Assembly (NCBI GenBank): GCA_019095985.1
Contig: CM032662.1
Span: 23,007,427 to 23,071,426 of the forward strand
Source of the DNA: Streblospio benedicti
Lineage: Eukaryota > Annelida > Polychaeta > Spionida > Spionidae
DNA length: 64,000 nt
Direction: 5' to 3'
Shown piece by piece: positions 59,369-64,000 of this stretch (positions are counted from its first letter, which is position 1; each line of letters begins with the position of its first letter). A program made the translations under genes and the position numbers. The notes under the pieces are model-generated. The model saw only the letters and a program-made list of their open reading frames with translations. It did not search any database and was not told where the DNA came from.

Positions 59369-59900
59369 ATGGTGGAATATCGAGTGACGAACGTCGTGTT
59401 GAAATCGGTCCTCGCTACCGGGGCCCCTCTCGACCTTCCCTCCCTAGCCAACGCTTTAACTAACGCCGTCTACGACCCCCGCCAGTTTAGCGCCCTCCGT
59501 TTAAAGAGTAAAAAGATCGGTGGTTCTATGTTACTCTTCGCCAACGGCTACGCGATTTGTCACGGTCCGGCCACCAACCGCTTCGAGGCCCGTCGACGTC
59601 TCCGCCGCTACGCCCGCAGGGTCCAAAAAGCCGGCTACCCCGATTTGAGACTTACGGCGACGGGGCTTGACGGTGTCGCTGGTGGCCAGCGTGGGACGTC
59701 GCTTGAACCTACCCGACGTCCTCGCTCTCATGACGGGCGCCTCCTACGAGCCCGAGTTCCATAACGCTCTGATGCTCCGCACCCCCCGAGCCCACTTCAA
59801 CGTCTTCTCCACGGGTAAGGTGGTGGTGACGGGAGTACGGAAATTTTCTCATATAACGTCGGACGTCGCCCCTACGCTGATAGAGCTGTCCGTCACTTAA
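59369..59900 (+). pseudogene. TATA-binding-protein-like gene in the Polinton-type fossil
   Basis: The span is about the size of the TBP core (about 180 residues) and shows both halves of the TBP saddle. The first half has LDLPSLANALTNAVYDPRQF, a LLFANGYAICHG strand pair and RRYARRVQKAGYP. These match [32 protein letters not shown] and RKYARVVQKLGFP of cellular TBP. The second half has ASYEPEFHNAL and FSTGKVVVTG, matching SYEPELFPGL and FVSGKVVLTG. Cellular TBP binds the TATA box for all three polymerases, and some large DNA viruses carry their own. This one ends 2 bp before the integrase start and shares its GC-rich composition, so it belongs to the element. It appears broken, about one break. 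I do not know TBP as a regular Polinton gene. Confidence 0.8.
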
Positions 59901-59902
59901 CT

Positions 59903-60914
59903 ATGGAGGACTACTTGGACACCGTATACCACGACACGACCAACCCCGCGGCCTACGCGGGTATAAATAAGCTGCGCGACGAGGCCAGGACGGCCGGGTA
60001 CGACGCGTCCTACGGGGACGTGAAAAAGTGGGCCGTCAAGAATGAGGTATACACGATGACCAAACCCCTGAGCTCTAGCGACAACGACCACTTCAAATAT
60101 ATCCTTATCGCGCTGGACACCTTTAGCCGCTACGCTTTCGCCCGACCCTCAAAACTAAAACCCCTCGAGAGACCGCCGCCGCCTTTAAAACGATCGTCGA
60201 GGACAGCGGACGTCGTCCCCGCTACAGCATCCGCACCGACGCTGGCACCGAATTCCGCGGCGAGTTTGAGAAGTACCTCGAGACGTTGAGCGTTCGTCAC
60301 TACATAGCGCGATCCGACATCCACGCCGCCTACGCCGAGCGCCTCATAAAGACCCTGCGCACCAGACTTTACAGAGCCTTCCTCCACGCCCAGAAACACA
60401 GGTGGGTCGACATCCTCAGCAACGTCGTGACCGCCTACAACGCTACGACGCATAGAATGACGGGCTACGCCCCCCGCGACGTGACGTCGGACAACGAAGG
60501 TCTGGTCGCCGTTAAGCAGGAGGATATACGGAGGAAAAACCAAAAAAAAGCCCGCGCAAGACCCCGTACCGCTACAAACTCGGCGACGTCGTCCGCGTGG
60601 GCGCCCTAAGGAGAACCTTCGGTCGCCAGTACGATCAGAAATTCAGCGGAGAGCTCTTCAAGGTGGCCCGGCGCTATAGACGAGGCGTCAAAGCCGTCTA
60701 CAAACTAAACGACTGGGACGGCGACCCCATCGAGGGCGCCTTCTACGAAGAGGAACTCGCCAAGGGCGGCCCCGCCCGCGACGGTCGTTTCAAAGTGGAT
60801 CAGGTCATAAAAACCAGAGGTCGCGGTCGCAACAAGGAGGCCTTCGTATCCTGGCTGCACTACCCCAAAAAGTTCAACTCGTGGATCCCCTACGACCAAA
60901 TCGAGGCTCTTTGA
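59903..60914 (+). pseudogene. Polinton-type retroviral integrase with chromodomain-like tail
   Basis: In order the span shows an N-terminal part (MEDYLDTVYHDTTNPAAYAG), the integrase core with LIALDTFSRYAFA, then RTDAGTEFRGEF and YAERLIKTLRTRLYRAF, which contain the usual catalytic acidic positions. NATTHRMTGYAP follows, then a C-terminal chromodomain-like segment ending YPKKFNSWIPYDQIEAL. This order and the closing motif are typical of Polinton integrases, which insert the element's DNA into the host. The length, about 337 codons, is near the family's norm. It reads as broken, about two breaks. Confidence 0.8.
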
Positions 60915-61383
60915 GATGTACATATTCGCCGACGCCACCGCCAAGACAGACACCCCTAGAGGTTGTGGTACCCCTCCCAAAGCCAGCCGCCCCCTCGGCG
61001 ACGGCACGTGGTACCTCGCTCTGATGGAGACGGCGCCTGTCGACCGCTGGGGCGCACCGCCAGACTATAAGCGCGACCGCGCGGCTCGGCTATCTTAAAC
61101 GATCGACCACCAATCTTTTGAGAATCGTAGACGCCCAGTGGATCGATCACTACCGCCGCATGGCGGAGGGTTCAATGATCGGTAAGAGCGTCTATATCGT
61201 GAAAAACCAAGCGCGGCGACGCTTAGGAAGAAGACCGAGCAACCCATAAAAGCGGTGACGCAGGCCGCCTCGGTGTTAGAACAAACGAAAGACGCGCCAA
61301 TGAACAGAAAACCCGCGCTTAGGATAGAAACAGAAAGCGAAACGAGACGTATCGATACCAGCGAAGACGACCTATTCGCCTAA
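60915..61383 (+). other. Unidentified coding remnants of the element
   Basis: Short GC-rich plus-strand frames follow the integrase. One has LGDGTWYLALME and another VDAQWIDHYRRMAEG, which look like remnants of one small gene of the element. A charged stretch RIETESETRRIDTSEDDLFA closes just before the capsid region. I do not recognise the product. The region is broken. Confidence 0.4.
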
Positions 61384-62150
61384 CGATGGCCAGCATTAGA
61401 GCCCACGACGAGCGCTTCGCTCCTTTGCGCCCCCCACCACCAACGCGGGGGTGGAGCACGGGAGGAGGTGGTCTTTAGGCCCACGACTCAAATCACGACC
61501 CCAAACTCGTGTCTGGAATTCCTACATCCCGCCCAGCCCAAAGTACATCCGCCTGACCCGGTGTCCTTGGCCCTCCAGCTGCAGCTTCAGTAACCTGAGG
61601 TACGCCTTCAACGGGCGTCGACTGCAACCAATTTCCCCTCGCCCCGTTCTACAGCTACAAATCGTACCTGGACACCCTCACCTGGTACGGTAAGTGACGC
61701 TAAAGACACCTGGAAGCGAGGCCATGATGTTTCTCGACCGAGACGGGACGCATGGACAACCCCTCGGTCTACGCCGATTCGAAGACGAAGCAGGAGCCTT
61801 CCAGCAACCCCAGTCTCAAATGGCGTAACGAACGTACCGCTGGGGGTAAGGTCTGCGAGATAGAAGGCCGTCTGAACGCCGACATTTTCAACTGCAAGCG
61901 CCACATGATCAGCACAGTCGGCGCGCCGGCATAATGCCTGGCAGCACCGCCGACGGTTCAGACTTATGGCCGATCTAGGAAAGTAAGCGGGCTACACAGT
62001 GCTTATTCATCGACTGCTCCTCAAGGTTGAGATGGTGAAAGGGCCGCCAAGGACACGGTCATATCCCACGAGACCATCCTGGACAAACAAGACGCCCTGT
62101 ACCTCCCACGCCAGTCGTCGGAATAAGGTGTACAGCACGCCATGAATCCA
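61384..62150 (+). pseudogene. Probable major capsid protein remnant
   Basis: Pieces such as FPLAPFYSYKSYLDTLTWYG, the MDNPSVYADSKT region and EGRLNADIFNCKRHMIS resemble segments of double jelly-roll capsid proteins, in the same order as in Polintons and related viruses. The region is clearly broken, with several breaks, and is more decayed than the integrase. The call rests on remembered family patterns, so a profile search is needed to confirm it. Confidence 0.45.
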
Positions 62151-62189
62151 CCTTCCTTCTCGTGAAACCTCTTCAACGGGCGACCCCGG

Positions 62190-62655
62190 CCCGGGCCATG
62201 TGCGCCCCGGAGGACGCGGTCAAGGGCGCAGGGGCCTCAACCCCCAATTTGGTCATTTTAACGCAACTAGTGAACCGTCCGTGGACGGGTCCCCCCCCCC
62301 CGGGGAAACCCTGACTAAAAGGCCCAGTACGCCGGGGCCTTCGCCAAATGTAAAAGACGACGACAGCGGCAGGGAGGGCCGCAGAATCTCAGCACTCAAG
62401 GAGGCAACACGGGTTTGTTTCCCCGGGGGCGAGACCGACTGGCGACCCCCGGCCAGAGAGGGGCACGGCCTGGAAAAAGCCGGCCCCCCTCGGTCAACAT
62501 TTATCGGGAAATTTGAGCCGCCTAGGCCCAAAAAACCGGGGCCCAAGCCCCCCCAAGAGGGGCCCCCCCCTCCCCCCCCCGTCCTTGACGTTAGTCTCAT
62601 CCCCCACCGGGTTTGGGGAAAAAAAACCCCCCCCCAAACCCCCCCCCATTTAAAC
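62190..62655 (+). other. C/G-homopolymer-rich patch in the element
   Basis: The patch contains many runs of 6-10 C and several runs of A, for example near 62,291, 62,566 and 62,620. The proline- and glycine-rich frames on both strands derive from these runs. No domain is recognised. The patch may be decayed coding DNA or a stretch of uncertain base calls. Confidence 0.5.
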
Positions 62656-63154
62656 GCTGACGTCGAGTCCAGCCCGGGAGTTGTCATGTACTGCTACACG
62701 GGCCCACCAGATAAGTTCACCTGATCCCCAACATCGTATTCTACAAACCACGCCTTGAACTCGAGTCCGTCCGCAGACATCGCGACCACAGACTCCTGAT
62801 CCCCGACGACCTTCAAACCACAGCAAATTAAAAAAGACGTGGCCGACATCGCCACCGCCACTACACCACAACCGCTTCGATCACCGTTTACCAGAACCTC
62901 GACCACGCCTGCAACCATCGCCCTGCAGGCCCACATAGTCGCCATGAAGAAGAAGACCAGGACGCAGCTCTCGCGACTCCTCGAGACAGATTTACCCAGG
63001 CAAACCTCAACTCCCTGCTCATGAAAGCCGTGACTAAGAGCGCTGGTACCCCCTACATTTGTCGACCTGAGCCCTCGCACCGACACAGACTATAGACTGA
63101 GAACCAGCATCTTCCCCGGGCGAAGTTGACGCGGTCTACGCCTTGAAGTCATAA

Positions 63155-63159
<5 letters not shown>
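62656..63159 (+). other. Unidentified remnants of the element
   Basis: GC-rich plus-strand frames of about 60 codons are all interrupted. One has HIVAMKKKTRTQLSRLLETD and another a LNSLLMKAVTKSAGTPY-like piece. I do not recognise the products. They probably belong to structural or accessory genes downstream of the capsid region. Confidence 0.3.
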
Positions 63160-63186
<27 letters not shown>

Positions 63187-63217
63187 ATGGCTCTAGAGAG
63201 AGAGAGAGAGAGAGAGA
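63160..63217 (+). repeat. Two (GA)n tracts inside the element
   Basis: (GA)n at about 63,162-63,186 and again at about 63,196-63,217 are separated by GAATGGCTCT; GAATGG recurs after the second tract. A small duplication of tract plus junction is the simplest reading. Confidence 0.85.
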
Positions 63218-64000
63218 ATGGTTTTACCGAGGGACAGCGGACTTCTCAGAATGACAGAGATAGCGAGTTTGTGAGACAGCCCGACAGCCTCCCTGAAGCA
63301 CGCCATAAAGGCTTAGATTACGAGATAGAACATTTGAAGCTAAACGCCTCCCGGTACCGACGCTGCTTAAAAGCCTTACTTACGAGAAAGGTGACAGCTC
63401 TTAGACGCCCCACCAAGTCAGCCTCCGGCCCTTGCGCAGAAACTGACACGACCTTTTGGTCGAAGCCCTCTGCGAAGCGGCGAGATCCCCGTATAGCGTG
63501 ATGGCTCTGAAGCATCTTAGACGGGGGTTCGTCATGGTTCCCGAGGAGATGTACGCCAGCTGACGGAGAAGCGCGCCCACGCCACCAGGCACCGCCTCAG
63601 GACCAGTCACCCCTGACGGTCGACGGCGTCATTGAGGCTCTTCCCCGCGAAGTCTTAGAGAGCGCTGGACGGCTGGTCCACCTCCTCCGCACGGTGATGG
63701 AGTGGAACCGACGCGGCGAGATCGTAAACCGCTATACGGACACGCCGATCCCCGGCAGCAACGTGGTCAACGCTGTCCGATACCTCCTCGGCGACGAGAG
63801 AGTCGACGACCCCGCCAAACGCTACGTGACCGAGGTGGCGCGCGACACCCACATACTACCAGCCATCGGGAGGAGGAGGAGGAGGAGGAGGAGGGGGTCA
63901 CAACGATCTTAGGAAGAAGAAGAAGAAGGTCCTCCTAGAGAAAATAGAAAATAAAAAGGCTCCCGAAAAGACGGAAAATAAAAAAGAGTCGCTAGAGAAA
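63218..64000 (+). other. Unidentified coding remnant, charged tail, cut by window edge
   Basis: Plus-strand pieces include HKGLDYEIEHLKLNASRYRR, then VDGVIEALPREVLESAGRLV, and WNRRGEIV with PGSNVVNAVRYLLGDERVDD. A (GGA)n run at about 63,870-63,892 and Lys/Glu-rich sequence follow to the edge. They look like one helical protein gene of the element. I do not recognise it, and it is broken. Confidence 0.35.

Larger units (their letters stand above)
59127..64000 (+). mobile_element. Broken Polinton/Maverick-type element, right side off window
   Basis: This GC- and CpG-rich block, unlike the AT-rich host DNA, carries a TBP-like gene, a retroviral-type integrase with chromodomain-like tail, unidentified pieces and a probable capsid remnant, all reading rightward. 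Integrase plus capsid is the signature of Polintons. No polymerase B, packaging ATPase or protease is seen in the part present; they may lie beyond 64,000. The left limit is approximate and no terminal inverted repeat or target duplication could be confirmed. The copy is broken, with roughly one to three breaks in each left-hand gene and more on the right. The left genes are still easily recognised, so the insertion is probably not very ancient. Confidence 0.7.

Noticed and set aside
62200-62724. 174-codon proline-rich frame and its 144-codon glycine-rich antisense partner
   Set aside because: Both come from homopolymer C runs; neither shows a domain.

Overview
The window looks like the nuclear genome of a marine invertebrate. 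It has multi-exon genes with GT-AG introns, very long TG microsatellites, MITE-type repeats and AT-rich non-coding DNA. One gene is a recognisable allatotropin precursor whose peptide ends DRFSHGF, which points to a lophotrochozoan. From memory of the family this ending is closer to annelid than to mollusc forms, but the species cannot be fixed from the window.

Layout. Positions 1 to about 35,900 hold no gene I can support. This stretch is AT-rich and is broken by short GC-rich islands with developmental-type binding motifs (homeodomain ATTA cores, an octamer, a CRE palindrome, YY1-type GCCGCCAT), plus MITEs and small duplications. From 35,913 to 40,370 (minus) lies a nine-exon gene for a membrane-anchored class I SAM-dependent methyltransferase of 482 residues. 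One of its introns is filled by a minisatellite made from copies of the gene's own splice donor. From 42,689 to 48,009 (plus) lies a three-coding-exon allatotropin precursor of 112 residues with an EF-hand-like tail. From 49,544 to 54,261 (minus), convergent with it, lies an eight-exon gene for a secreted or single-pass membrane protein with an IgGFc-binding (FCGBP N-terminal type) region, 508 residues. Between 56,400 and 58,511 (minus) are candidate exons of a gene I do not recognise.

From about 59,127 to the right edge the base composition changes sharply to GC-rich, CpG-rich DNA. This is a broken Polinton/Maverick-type element running off the window. It carries, all on the plus strand, a TATA-binding-protein-like gene, a retroviral-type integrase with a chromodomain-like tail, unidentified pieces, a probable major capsid protein remnant and low-complexity stretches. 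The TBP-like gene placed 2 bp before the integrase is the most unusual feature of the window.

The methyltransferase and allatotropin genes are divergent, with 2.3 kb between their start codons. The allatotropin and IgGFc-type genes are convergent, with about 1.5 kb between their stop codons. Nothing links the three genes functionally.
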